From: Mycobacterium sp. NBC_00419
GTDB lineage: Bacteria > Actinomycetota > Actinomycetes > Mycobacteriales > Mycobacteriaceae
Direction: 5' to 3'
DNA length: 64,000 nucleotides
NCBI RefSeq assembly: GCF_036023875.1
Contig: NZ_CP107931.1
Coordinates: 372,001 to 436,000, forward strand
Shown piece by piece: positions 29,984 to 39,562 of the stretch. The position numbers were made by a program, and so were the translations under genes. Every line of letters begins with the position of its first letter. The first letter of the stretch is position 1. The notes under the pieces are model-generated. The model had not been told where the DNA came from and searched no databases. It saw nothing but the letters and a program-made list of their open reading frames with translations.

Positions 29984-31483
29984 TCAGTTCAGGCGCTCGG
30001 TCTGGTGGTCGCCGTACCAGTCGACCGGCTCGGTGGCGGTGCGCACGACGATGGTCTTGACCCAGGAGAAGTCGTCGAACGATTCGGTTCCGGCGTCCTT
30101 ACCCATTCCGGATTCCTTGACCCCGCCCCACGGCAGTGAAGGCTCCAGCCGGTGGTGGTCGTTCACCCACACCATCCCGGCGACGATGCGCTCAGCCACC
30201 CGGTGCGCCCGGGCGACGTCCGTCGTCCACACTCCGGCGCCCAGCCCGTAGCGGTTGTCGTTGGCCATCCGCACAGCGTCGGCTTCGTCGTCGAATGGGA
30301 TTACGACGGCGACGGGTCCGAAGATCTCCGTCGTCGCTACCGCCATGTCCATGGTGGCGTCGGAGAGCACCGTCGGCTGCAGAAAGAACCCTGCCTGCAG
30401 AGGCAGTGGGAGGTCAGGGATACCGCCACCCGCGGCCAACCGGGCGCCTTCGGCCAGTCCGGAATCGATCAGAGCGCGGACCTTGTCGCGCTGGGTGGCG
30501 CTGATCAGCGGTCCCATCTGTGTGCCGGGCAAGCTGGGATCTCCCAGCCGGATCGTGCGGGCCCGGGCGGCGAGGGCCTCGACGAATTGGTCGTAGATCC
30601 TGCGATGGACGAGGAACCGAGAACCGGCAACGCAGGATTGGCCGGCAGCGACGAAGGCGGCGAAGGCCGCACCCTCCGCAGCGGCGACGGGATCCACATC
30701 GTCGAAGACCACTATCGGGGTCTTGCCGCCCAGTTCCGCGGTGACGCGGGCGAAGCGTGCGGCCGTCGCGACCGCAGCGGCACGACCGGCTTCCGTGCCG
30801 CCGGTTAGCGTGATCTTCGCGATGTCGGGGTGTGTGGTCAGCCGTTCGCCCGCGGGTCGGCCGCCGGTGACGACGGTGAACACGCCGTCGGGAAGTCCTG
30901 CCTCGGCGAGGATCTCAGCGAGCGCCAGCGTGGTGAGCGGCGTCAGCTCGGACGGTTTCACTACGACGGTGTTGCCGTTGGCCAACGCCGCCGACAGGCT
31001 GCGGGCCAGGATCAGCATCGGATGGTTGAACGGGGTGATGATTCCGCACACGCCCAACGGAAGCCGCTGCTGGTAGGTCAGATACGGTCCATCGCCTGGC
31101 AGCACAGCGCATCGCTGCGCTGCCAGTAGGCCGGCGTTGTAGCGGAACCATTCCGGCACGCGGGACAGCTGCGCCCTGGTCTCGGTGATCGGACGCCCGT
31201 TGTTCTTCGCCTCCAGCGTGTACAGCTTCTCACCAGCCGCCTCGATGGCATCGGCTATGCGCAGCAACAACTTTCCGCGCTGGCTACGCGTCATCTCCGG
31301 CCAGGGTCCGGCCTCGAAGGCGGCGCGGGCCCGGGTGACCGCCAGATCCACGTCGCCCGAGCAGGCTTCGGCGACCGCGGCGATGACCTCACCGGTCGAC
31401 GGGTTCACGATGTCGCGAACCGCCGGAATGTCGGCCGCGCGGGCGGGCAGTCCGGGCGCGGTCGGGGCGCTGGCAGAGCTCAT
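29984..31483 (-). CDS. aldehyde dehydrogenase
   Basis: This 499-residue NAD(P)-dependent aldehyde dehydrogenase has the catalytic glutamate in ELGGKTPIVVFDD, the nucleophilic cysteine in AGQSCVAGSR and the C-terminal PWGGVKESGMGKD. It is the first gene of the operon. The ATG at 31483 follows GAGGACCT. It would oxidise an aldehyde or semialdehyde intermediate to the acid. The final residues and the IFGPVAVVIPFDDE segment are typical of broad-specificity class I enzymes. Confidence 0.95.
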   Translation of the reverse strand: MSSASAPTAPGLPARAADIPAVRDIVNPSTGEVIAAVAEACSGDVDLAVTRARAAFEAGPWPEMTRSQRGKLLLRIADAIEAAGEKLYTLEAKNNGRPITETRAQLSRVPEWFRYNAGLLAAQRCAVLPGDGPYLTYQQRLPLGVCGIITPFNHPMLILARSLSAALANGNTVVVKPSELTPLTTLALAEILAEAGLPDGVFTVVTGGRPAGERLTTHPDIAKITLTGGTEAGRAAAVATAARFARVTAELGGKTPIVVFDDVDPVAAAEGAAFAAFVAAGQSCVAGSRFLVHRRIYDQFVEALAARARTIRLGDPSLPGTQMGPLISATQRDKVRALIDSGLAEGARLAAGGGIPDLPLPLQAGFFLQPTVLSDATMDMAVATTEIFGPVAVVIPFDDEADAVRMANDNRYGLGAGVWTTDVARAHRVAERIVAGMVWVNDHHRLEPSLPWGGVKESGMGKDAGTESFDDFSWVKTIVVRTATEPVDWYGDHQTERLN

Positions 31484-31551
31484 GAGGTCCTCGCATCGGG
31501 GGTCGGATCGGGTGGTCGGTGTTCGGTCGACCGGGTTTGCACTTGATATGA

Positions 31552-31594
31552 GTGTGGTCACACCGGGGATGGTCATCAATGTCTGCCAAGACAT
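31552..31594. promoter_or_regulatory. palindromes in the ALDH/PucR divergent promoter region
   Basis: The 164-base gap between the aldehyde dehydrogenase and the PucR-type regulator holds two palindromes. One is ATGTCT-GCCA-AGACAT at 31579-31594, with perfect six-base arms. The other is GTGTG-GT-CACAC at 31552-31563. Both are well placed to bind the divergently encoded regulator and control both directions. Direct evidence is absent. Confidence 0.55.
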
Positions 31595-31647
31595 ACTTTG
31601 GAGATTTCAGTGTGTCTGCGAACACCACATGAGGCAGACTGACAGGC

Positions 31648-33426
31648 ATGGTCGATGCACGGGAAGCTCAGCGGCCTGGCGTGGAGTTGCTGACCTGGCT
31701 GGATGCTCTTGGCGTTCTGAGCGCCGCCGCAGCGACCGACAAAGACCTCGGACAGGTGCTCACCCTGGTCGCCGACACAGCCAGGAAGCTGCTCGGATTC
31801 GACTTCTGTGGCGTGCTGGTGCCCGACCCGACACACCAGCGGCTGCGCATCGCCGGGTGGAGCGGGTTGTCCGACGACTACGTGCAACGGGTCAACTCCG
31901 ACCGGCTGATCCAGCTGGACAGCGCCTCGCCGTCGAGTCGTGCGTTCCATACCGGCACCGCAGTGGCGATCCGCGATGTGACAGCGGAGCCGGAATTCGG
32001 ACTGTGGGCCGAGATCGCCCGCGAACAGGGCTACCGTGCCGTCATCTCGGTCCCCCTCATCGCCCGCGACGAGGTGCTGGGGACACTCAACGGCTACTAC
32101 GCCCCGGTTCACACCTTCACCCAGCACGCCGTGCAGCGAATGATGTTGCTGGCCAACCACGCCGCCATCGCCGTGACCTCGGCCAGGCGGCTCGAGGAAT
32201 TACGCGCGCTCAACGTCTCACTGCTCGAACAGCGCGACATGTTGCGGCGCTCCGAACAAATCCACGAACGGTTGCTCGGTGTGACGCTGCGATCCGGCGG
32301 CCTGGACGGCATCGCCGCGACACTTCGCGAGCTGCTCGGCAGGCCGGTGCTCATCGACGACGCCCGCCACGTCGTGCTCGCCGGCGCCCACGCGCACTTT
32401 CCCGACGCCGCCTGGCGGGCAGCGGCCGTGGGTGACGACGACGCCGGTTCAACACCGGTGGCCGTCGGAGACGATGACACCACGGGACGCTGGTACGTCA
32501 GCGCCGTTCAGCTGGGTACCGAGACCGTGGCGCGAATCTGGTTCCCTGGCAACGACTCCCCCGTCGGCGCCATCGACTCACGCGCGGTCGAACACGGGTC
32601 CCTGATGGTGGCACTGGAGTTGCTCCGAGCGCGCACGGCGGACGAGGTCGAACACCGGTTGCGCGGGGAGTTGCTCGCCGATCTGCTGGCCAGCCGGACA
32701 GCACCGCCGGAGGCCCTGCTGATGCGCGCCGGACGACTGGGCCACGACCTCACCCTGCCGCACACGGCGGTGGTCGCAGCGCTGACCACACCGGGTGGAC
32801 AGTCTGAGCCCATGCTGTACGAGCGGGCGCTGTCCCACGTCGCCAGGTTTGCAGCTGACTACCACCCCCGGCCGTTGGTCGCCATGCATGCGGGCCACAT
32901 CGTTGTGCTCTGGCCGCCGGCCGATCCGGCCGGTGGCGTCCCGGTGCCGGCGACGGTGCTGCACACTCTGCAGCTCGCCGTCCCTGGCGTGGCAGTGGCC
33001 CTGGCGGTGTCCGAGCCCTGCGCGACCTACCGGGAGTCCTACCGCATCGCCAAGGGCGCGCTGGAGATCGCGCTGCGTTCGGGGCGCACCGACACCGTTG
33101 TCACAGTGGCTGATCTAGGGATCCTCGGGCTGCTGCTGCAGATCGACGACCCGGCCACATTGCGGGAGTTCGCGTTACGCACGCTGGGTCCAATCGTGGA
33201 CTACGACACCGACCACCACACTGAACTCGTCGCGACGCTACGTGCCTACATCGCGTGCCGCCGAGACCGGGCTGCCACTGCCGCCGCCCTGATGATCCAC
33301 CCCAACACCGTGGCCCAGCGGCTGCGCCGGGTCGAAAAGCTGTGCGGTCGGGATGTGGACGACCCGACAGCGATCATGCACTACACCGCGGCGATGACGG
33401 TCTATGACCTAGCCGATGCGTCCTGA
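31648..33426 (+). CDS. GAF-PucR/CdaR family transcriptional regulator
   Basis: This 592-residue regulator has an N-terminal GAF domain (about residues 15-185), a middle GGDEF-like CdaR region and a C-terminal PucR-type helix-turn-helix (about residues 525-585). The last contains RAATAAALMIHPNTVAQRLRRVEKL. Such proteins sense small molecules and regulate purine, sugar-acid and aromatic catabolism. Its divergence from the nine-gene operon makes it the likely pathway-specific regulator. The gene ends 18 bases into the convergent tsnR stop region. The ATG has a GAGG about 13 bases upstream. Confidence 0.9.
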   Translation: MVDAREAQRPGVELLTWLDALGVLSAAAATDKDLGQVLTLVADTARKLLGFDFCGVLVPDPTHQRLRIAGWSGLSDDYVQRVNSDRLIQLDSASPSSRAFHTGTAVAIRDVTAEPEFGLWAEIAREQGYRAVISVPLIARDEVLGTLNGYYAPVHTFTQHAVQRMMLLANHAAIAVTSARRLEELRALNVSLLEQRDMLRRSEQIHERLLGVTLRSGGLDGIAATLRELLGRPVLIDDARHVVLAGAHAHFPDAAWRAAAVGDDDAGSTPVAVGDDDTTGRWYVSAVQLGTETVARIWFPGNDSPVGAIDSRAVEHGSLMVALELLRARTADEVEHRLRGELLADLLASRTAPPEALLMRAGRLGHDLTLPHTAVVAALTTPGGQSEPMLYERALSHVARFAADYHPRPLVAMHAGHIVVLWPPADPAGGVPVPATVLHTLQLAVPGVAVALAVSEPCATYRESYRIAKGALEIALRSGRTDTVVTVADLGILGLLLQIDDPATLREFALRTLGPIVDYDTDHHTELVATLRAYIACRRDRAATAAALMIHPNTVAQRLRRVEKLCGRDVDDPTAIMHYTAAMTVYDLADAS

Positions 33427-34179
33427 GCTCTGCGCACGCTGGGCTCGGGCGCTCTGGTAGAGGCAAATCGCCGCAGCAGCAGCCACATTGAGGCTCTCGG
33501 CACCACCCACCATGGGGATGTTCACTCGATGATCGGCCATGGCGGCGATCTCCGCGGACAGGCCGTGCGCCTCCGGGCCGAGCACCCAGGCAGTCGGTGC
33601 GGCCAGCACGGGATCGGCGTCGTCCAGACTCAGCTCACCGTCGAGCGTCGTCGCCAGCACCTGCAGGCCCACCGACCGCAACCGCGACAACGCCGCATCG
33701 ACGGCGGGTTCGACCACCACCGGAATGGTGAAGATGCTGCCCGCAGAGGACCGCAGACACTTGCCGTTGTACGGGTCGACGCTGTGCCCGGCGACGATCA
33801 CCGCCGCCGCGCCCATGGCATCGGCCAGCCGGATCAGCGTGCCCGCGTTGCCCGGCTCGGATATCTCGACGGCGACGACCAGCAGCCCCGGCTTCTTCGT
33901 CAGCACATCGCCGAGATCGGTCTCCGGAAGCCGGCACACGGCAACCAGTCCCGAGGGAGTCACGGTCTCCGATAACGCTTTCGCGGCTCGCTCGGTCACC
34001 TCGTGGACGGCGAGGCCGGTCAATAGCCCGGCGTGACGCTGCGCGGCGGCCTCGGTGGCGAACACCTCGAGCACCAGCCCGCTGCGCGCCGCGGCCTCGA
34101 CCAGATTGGGTCCTTCGGCCAGAAACTGCCCAGCACGACGACGCCCGGTGTGGCGCTGCAGTTTTACTGCAGCCACCAC
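33409..34179 (-). CDS. tsnR: SpoU-family RNA 2'-O-methyltransferase (Rv1644-like)
   Basis: This SPOUT methyltransferase has an N-terminal substrate-binding domain (GRRRAGQFLAEGPNLVEAA). The knot motifs are EISEPGNAGTLIRLADAMGA, VLGPEAHGLS and IPMVGGAESLNVAAAAA. It methylates ribosomal RNA by family. The start is unclear. No ATG, GTG or TTG lies between the rplT stop and the conserved sequence until the GTG at 34179, giving 256 residues. A CTG at 34200 would match the M. tuberculosis start (LTERS) and give 263. I use the GTG. It lies just behind rplT, as in M. tuberculosis. Confidence 0.88.
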   Translation of the reverse strand: MVAAVKLQRHTGRRRAGQFLAEGPNLVEAAARSGLVLEVFATEAAAQRHAGLLTGLAVHEVTERAAKALSETVTPSGLVAVCRLPETDLGDVLTKKPGLLVVAVEISEPGNAGTLIRLADAMGAAAVIVAGHSVDPYNGKCLRSSAGSIFTIPVVVEPAVDAALSRLRSVGLQVLATTLDGELSLDDADPVLAAPTAWVLGPEAHGLSAEIAAMADHRVNIPMVGGAESLNVAAAAAICLYQSARAQRAQSSGRIG

Positions 34180-34219
34180 CCGGGCGGATCGTTCAGTCAG
34201 TGCCGCTGACAGGGGTATG

Positions 34220-34609
34220 TCAGGCGGCTTCGCCGGAAGGAACGTTGACGTCCTCCGGAAGGGCGGCCTTGGCGACCTCGACCAGCGCGGTGAACGCAGC
34301 CGGATCGCTGACGGCGATCTCGGCGAGGTTCTTGCGGTCGACCTCGACACCGGCGGCCTTCAAGCCCTGGATGAGCCGGTTGTAGGTGATGTCGTTGGCG
34401 CGGGCGGCAGCGTTGATCCGGGAGATCCACAACTTGCGGAACTCGCCCTTGCGGGCACGGCGGTCCCGGTAGGCGTAGGTCAACGAATGCAGCTGCTGCT
34501 CTTTGGCCTTGCGGTAGAGCCGCGAACGCTGCCCGCGGTAGCCCTTCGACGCCTTGAGTACTGTGCGCCGCTTCTTCTGGGCGTTGAGTGCGCGCTTCAC
34601 GCGTGCCAT
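34220..34609 (-). CDS. rplT: 50S ribosomal protein L20
   Basis: This is a 129-residue basic ribosomal protein starting [15 protein letters not shown] and containing [17 protein letters not shown] and [18 protein letters not shown]20 is needed early in 50S assembly. In other bacteria it represses its own operon by binding the leader or intergenic RNA. The C-terminus ends [10 protein letters not shown]. The gene is the third of infC-rpmI-rplT, 44 bases after rpmI. Confidence 0.99.
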   Translation of the reverse strand: MARVKRALNAQKKRRTVLKASKGYRGQRSRLYRKAKEQQLHSLTYAYRDRRARKGEFRKLWISRINAAARANDITYNRLIQGLKAAGVEVDRKNLAEIAVSDPAAFTALVEVAKAALPEDVNVPSGEAA

Positions 34610-34653
34610 GGGGGTGTTCCTATTCTCGTTCGGTCAAAAGGGGGTTACGGCGC

Positions 34654-34848
34654 TCAGCCGTTCAGCATCGCGTTGACACGCTTGGTGTCGTTGGCCGCCA
34701 CGACGGTGCGACCGTCGAGCCGGCGGGTCCGCTTGCTCGGCTTGTGCTCGAGCAGGTGGCGACGGTTCGCCTTCTGCCGAACGATCTTGCCGGTGCCGGT
34801 CTTGCGGAAGCGCTTGCTGGCCCCGCTGTGAGTCTTGGCCTTAGGCAT
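34654..34848 (-). CDS. rpmI: 50S ribosomal protein L35
   Basis: This is a 64-residue, very basic protein beginning [18 protein letters not shown], the standard L35 start. It ends with [10 protein letters not shown]. It sits between infC and rplT with 22- and 44-base gaps. Its length equals that of mycobacterial L35. Confidence 0.99.
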   Translation of the reverse strand: MPKAKTHSGASKRFRKTGTGKIVRQKANRRHLLEHKPSKRTRRLDGRTVVAANDTKRVNAMLNG

Positions 34849-34870
34849 GTGTCCTCAGTTCTGGTCGTTG

Positions 34871-35470
<600 letters not shown>

Positions 35471-35557
35471 GGGGCCTCCCTGGTTAGCGTTTCTGGGCTG
35501 ACCACCCGCGACGTGACACAGCGGGATCAGCCGTGGGGATACCACGCCACCAGCACT

Positions 35558-35596
35558 CTGTTCCATCGAACAGAAAAGCCCTGCATATAGCAGGGC
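35558..35596 (-). promoter_or_regulatory. infC leader: terminator-like hairpin followed by a second hairpin
   Basis: On the minus strand, GCCCTGC-TATAT-GCAGGGC (35596-35578) is followed by TTTT and then CTGTTC-GATG-GAACAG (35573-35558). The first stem with its T-run looks like an intrinsic terminator or attenuator. It lies about 108 bases before the infC start. It could regulate the infC-rpmI-rplT operon if transcription starts upstream of it. The rest of the 303-base gap (35471-35773) holds the infC leader, the hairpin at 35643 and presumably both divergent promoters. Confidence 0.6.
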
Positions 35597-35642
35597 CCAA
35601 TGCCGACCGATCACGGCTCTACGCCGTCTGCGAACCCGCAGA

Positions 35643-35664
35643 ACAGATACCCTTCGGTATCTGT
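35643..35664. promoter_or_regulatory. perfect 9-base inverted repeat between infC and the DUF1844 gene
   Basis: ACAGATACC-CTTC-GGTATCTGT forms a perfect nine-base stem with a four-base loop. It lies in the divergent gap, 109 bases before the DUF1844 start and about 173 before infC. It is AT-richer than its surroundings. It may be an operator or an RNA hairpin; neither adjacent gene is convergent there, so termination is a less natural role. Confidence 0.5.
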
Positions 35665-35773
35665 GACCGGACCGCGTGGCCTTCGGACATGTCCGCGGCC
35701 GGCGGTGGGAGTGGGACTCCACTTGCTGTCCCTGGCGTACGCCGGGACGGTCGTGCATGCCAGTCTAACAGGC

Positions 35774-36109
35774 ATGACGGATTCCCCTAGCATCCGCGAC
35801 CTGGCTGACATCCCGGCCGTGGAGGTCATCACCCGGGCCGCGGTCATGCTGATGAGCGCAGCCGCCGAGAAACTCGGTCTCGCCGACTCCGACCCGGATG
35901 CCAGCGACCACCGCGACCTCGACGAAGCGCGCCGGCTCATTACCGCCCTCGCGGGTCTGGTCACCGCCTCGGCGGAGTACCTGGGCCCGCATGCGGGTCC
36001 GGTGCGCGACGGGCTGAAGACTCTGCAGCTCGCCTTCCGGGAAGCCAGCGCCGCCCCCGAGGAACCGGGCAGCGGTCCTGGCGAGAAGTACACCGGCCCG
36101 GTCTGGTAG
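35774..36109 (+). CDS. DUF1844 domain protein
   Basis: This is a 111-residue acidic helical protein. [27 protein letters not shown] and the following [24 protein letters not shown] match the DUF1844 family found next to infC or lysX in mycobacteria. The tail EKYTGPVW is conserved-looking. The ATG at 35774 lies a few bases downstream of TCTAAC, a possible -10, and within CATGCC-N9-GGCATG. It may be a leaderless transcript. The function is unknown. Confidence 0.85.
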   Translation: MTDSPSIRDLADIPAVEVITRAAVMLMSAAAEKLGLADSDPDASDHRDLDEARRLITALAGLVTASAEYLGPHAGPVRDGLKTLQLAFREASAAPEEPGSGPGEKYTGPVW

Positions 36110-36152
36110 CGGTGCAGGCATTTCGCAGGACAACCGCATATCCTCGCGGCCT

Positions 36153-39100
36153 ATGACCGTCACCACGAGTCGGCCAACCGCACGCTTCCACTGGGTGCCC
36201 GCCGCAGCCGGATGGCTCATCGGCATCATCGCGACGTTGTCGCTGCTGTCGAGTGTCTCGCCGCTACTACGGCACATCATCAAAGTGCCGCGCGAGTTCA
36301 TCAACGACTACATCTTCAACTTCCCGGACACCAGCTTCGCGTGGGCGTTCGTGCTGGGATTGCTTGCCGCCGCACTCGCCGCCCGCAAGCGCATCGCCTG
36401 GTGGATCCTCGTGTTTTACATGGCGGCGGCGGCGGTGTGGAACGTCGTCGACCTGCTCACCGGCAAGGAGACGGCGGCCGTCGACGTCGGCGAGGTCATC
36501 GGCGTGGTCTTCCACGTCGCGTCGATCGGCTTCCTGCTGCTGGCCTACCGGGAGTTCTGGGCCAGAGTCCGCCGCGGCGCGTTGCTCAAGGCGGCGGCCA
36601 CCCTGGTCGCCGGCATGGCGATCGGCACCTTCATCGGATGGGGCTTGCTCGAATTCTTCCCGGGCACCCTGGCCCGCGAAGACCGATTCTGGTACGCCCT
36701 CAACCGCGTCGGCGCGTTCGCCGGCGCCGGTGCCGACGCCTTCACCGGGCATCCCCACGTCTTCGTCAACGCGCTGCTCGGCTTGTTCGGGGCGCTGGCC
36801 CTGATGGTGGCGGCCATCGTGCTGTTCCAGTCCCAGCGGGCCGAGAACGCACTCACCGGTGAGGACGAATCGGCGATCCGGGGCCTGCTGGAGGTCTACG
36901 GCAAGAACGACTCCCTGAGCTACTTCGCCACCCGCAGGGACAAGTCGGTGGTGTTCGCCCCCAGCGGCCGGGCGGCGATCACCTACCGCGTCGAGGTTGG
37001 GGTGTGCCTGGCCAGCGCCGACCCGATCGGTGACCCGCGCGCGTGGCAGCAGGCCATCGCCGCGTGGCTCGGGCTGTGCCAGGACTACGGCTGGGCGCCG
37101 GGCGTGATGGGCGCGAGTTCCACCGGGGCACAAGCCTTTCGCGAGGCCGGGCTCAACGCCCTGCAGCTGGGCGACGAGGCCATCCTCTACCCGGACAAGT
37201 TCCACCTGTCCGGCTCGGACATGCGTGCGGTGCGCCAGGCCGTCACCCGGGCCCGCCGGGCCGGGCTGACCGTGCGGTTGCGCAGGCATCGCGACTTCTC
37301 CGCCGAGGAGATGGCCGCGGTGATCAAGCGCGCCGACACCTGGCGCGACACCGAGACCGAACGAGGCTTCTCGATGGCGCTGGGCCGCCTCGGTGACACC
37401 GCCGACGGCGACTGCCTGCTGGTCGAGGCCGTCGCGGCTGATGGATCCGGCGGGCAGGAGCCAAGCGACTCGGGGACAGGCGAAGTGGTGGCGATGCTGT
37501 CGCTGGTTCCGTGGGGCAACAACGGGCTGTCACTGGACCTGATGCGCCGGTCACCACAGTCCCCCAACGGCACCATCGAACTGATGGTCAGCGACCTGAT
37601 GCAGAACGCCGAAGACATCGGTGTGAGCCGGGTGTCGCTGAACTTCGCGATGTTCCGTTCGGCGTTCGAGCAGGGCGCCCAACTGGGTGCCGGCCCGGTG
37701 GCGCGGCTGTGGCGGGCGCTGCTGGTGTTCTTCTCCAAGTGGTGGCAGCTGGAGACCCTGTACCGCTCGAACATGAAGTACCTGCCGGAGTGGGTTCCGC
37801 GCTACGCCTGCTACGAGGACGCCCGGTTGGTTCCCCGGGTCGGGGTGGCCTCGGTGATCGCCGAGGGCTTCCTGGTCCTGCCGTTCTCCCGGCGCGCCAA
37901 ACAGCACACCGGCCACTACTCGGCGGTCCCGCACGACCTGGCCGCCAGCGGCAGGTTGCACGCCGACGGCAGCGCACCCGACGTCGACAGGCCACTGACC
38001 GAGGGCACCGCAGACACCACACCCCGGCTGCCCGATCAGGTCCGGGTCCGGATGGCCAAGCTGAAGGCGTTGCAGGACAGTGGCATCGATGCCTACCCGG
38101 TCGGCACTCCCCCGAGCCACACGGTGGCTCAGGCGGTCGCCGAAGCCGACGATGTCACCCTGACCATCGCCGGGCGCATTCTGCGCACCCGCGACTACGG
38201 CGGCGTGGTGTTCGCCGTGCTACGGGACTGGTCGGGTGATGTGCAACTCCTGCTGGACAAGTCGACGCTCGACGGCGCTGCCGAGGATTTCGCCGGCGTC
38301 GATCTCGGCGACCTTGTCGAGGCCGGCGGCCACATGGGGTACAGCAAGAACGGCACCCGTTCGCTGATCGTGCAGCAGTGGCGGCTGATCGGAAAGTGCT
38401 TGCGGCCCTTGCCCGACAAACGCAAGGGCTTGCAGGACCCCGAGGCCAGGGTGCGCGCCCGGTACGTCGACCTCGCGATCAACCCGGAAGCGCGCGATCT
38501 GATCAGGGCCCGCAGCAACGTACTGCACTCGATCCGGGAAACCTTGTTCGCCAAGGGTTTTCTGGAGGTCGAGACGCCGATCCTGCAGCAGATCCACGGC
38601 GGGGCCAACGCCAGGCCATTCGTCACCCACATCAACGCCTACGATCTCGACCTGTATCTGCGCATCGCCCCTGAGCTCTACCTCAAGCGGCTCTGCGTCG
38701 GCGGTGTGGAGCGGGTCTTCGAACTGGGCCGGGCGTTCCGCAACGAAGGCGTCGACTTCAGCCACAACCCGGAATTCACCCTCCTGGAGGCCTATCAGGC
38801 GCACGCCGACTATCTGGTGTGGATCGATGGTTGCCGCGAGCTGATCCAGAACGCGGCGATCGCCGCCAACGGATCAGCCGTGGTGATGCGGCCCACCGAA
38901 GGCCCTGCAGGCGACGACGGAAAGCTCCAACCCGTCGACATCTCCGGGACCTGGCAGGTCAAGACCGTGCACGGCGCCGTGTCCGAAGCCCTTGGCGAAC
39001 AGATCGACGCCCAGACCGAACTGCCGGTCCTGCGCCGCCTGTGCGACGCGGCCCAGGTGCCGTACCTGACGCATTGGGATGCGGGCGCGGTGGTTCTGGA

Positions 39101-39491
39101 ACTCTACGAGCGGCTGGTCGAGGAACGCACCGAAGCGCCCACCTTCTACACCGACTTCCCGACATCGGTGTCACCGCTGACCCGGCCGCATCGCCACACG
39201 CCAGGTGTCGCCGAGCGGTGGGATCTGGTGGCCTGGGGTGTCGAGCTGGGCACCGCCTACAGCGAACTCACCGACCCGGTGGAGCAGCGCCGCCGGCTGC
39301 AGGAGCAGTCGCTCCTGGCCGCTGACGGCGATCCGGAGGCGATGGAGCTCGACGAGGACTTCCTGCAGGCGATGGAGTACGCCATGCCCCCGACCGGCGG
39401 AATGGGTATGGGCGTCGATCGTGTCGTCATGCTGATCACCGGCCGAAGCATCCGCGAGACGCTGCCCTTCCCGCTGGCCAAGCCGCGCTGA
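36153..39491 (+). CDS. lysX: bifunctional lysylphosphatidylglycerol synthetase / lysyl-tRNA synthetase
   Basis: This 1112-residue protein joins an N-terminal MprF-like part (about 6-7 membrane segments in residues 15-230, then a DUF2156 transferase domain to about residue 600) to a complete lysyl-tRNA synthetase (about 630-1112). The synthetase shows an OB-fold, motif 2 [20 protein letters not shown] and motif 3 [12 protein letters not shown]. LysX makes Lys-tRNA and transfers lysine to phosphatidylglycerol. In M. tuberculosis this modification supports resistance to cationic peptides. Domain order and length match the family. Confidence 0.97.
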   Translation: MTVTTSRPTARFHWVPAAAGWLIGIIATLSLLSSVSPLLRHIIKVPREFINDYIFNFPDTSFAWAFVLGLLAAALAARKRIAWWILVFYMAAAAVWNVVDLLTGKETAAVDVGEVIGVVFHVASIGFLLLAYREFWARVRRGALLKAAATLVAGMAIGTFIGWGLLEFFPGTLAREDRFWYALNRVGAFAGAGADAFTGHPHVFVNALLGLFGALALMVAAIVLFQSQRAENALTGEDESAIRGLLEVYGKNDSLSYFATRRDKSVVFAPSGRAAITYRVEVGVCLASADPIGDPRAWQQAIAAWLGLCQDYGWAPGVMGASSTGAQAFREAGLNALQLGDEAILYPDKFHLSGSDMRAVRQAVTRARRAGLTVRLRRHRDFSAEEMAAVIKRADTWRDTETERGFSMALGRLGDTADGDCLLVEAVAADGSGGQEPSDSGTGEVVAMLSLVPWGNNGLSLDLMRRSPQSPNGTIELMVSDLMQNAEDIGVSRVSLNFAMFRSAFEQGAQLGAGPVARLWRALLVFFSKWWQLETLYRSNMKYLPEWVPRYACYEDARLVPRVGVASVIAEGFLVLPFSRRAKQHTGHYSAVPHDLAASGRLHADGSAPDVDRPLTEGTADTTPRLPDQVRVRMAKLKALQDSGIDAYPVGTPPSHTVAQAVAEADDVTLTIAGRILRTRDYGGVVFAVLRDWSGDVQLLLDKSTLDGAAEDFAGVDLGDLVEAGGHMGYSKNGTRSLIVQQWRLIGKCLRPLPDKRKGLQDPEARVRARYVDLAINPEARDLIRARSNVLHSIRETLFAKGFLEVETPILQQIHGGANARPFVTHINAYDLDLYLRIAPELYLKRLCVGGVERVFELGRAFRNEGVDFSHNPEFTLLEAYQAHADYLVWIDGCRELIQNAAIAANGSAVVMRPTEGPAGDDGKLQPVDISGTWQVKTVHGAVSEALGEQIDAQTELPVLRRLCDAAQVPYLTHWDAGAVVLELYERLVEERTEAPTFYTDFPTSVSPLTRPHRHTPGVAERWDLVAWGVELGTAYSELTDPVEQRRRLQEQSLLAADGDPEAMELDEDFLQAMEYAMPPTGGMGMGVDRVVMLITGRSIRETLPFPLAKPR

Positions 39492-39562
39492 CCGACCGAA
39501 ATTGACGCTCGCTCACCGCTTCCTCACAGCGACCTTCAAGGAAGCTTGGTCACCATAGAGCG

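Noticed and set aside
18090..33426. Accessory block as a prophage or integrative element
   Set aside because: No integrase, transposase, phage gene or flanking att-like direct repeat is visible. The only tRNA in the window (58232-58305) is not at its edge.
36267..37289. 340-codon open frame antisense to lysX
   Set aside because: It has no recognisable protein features and lies opposite the strongly conserved MprF-like domain; a high-GC shadow.
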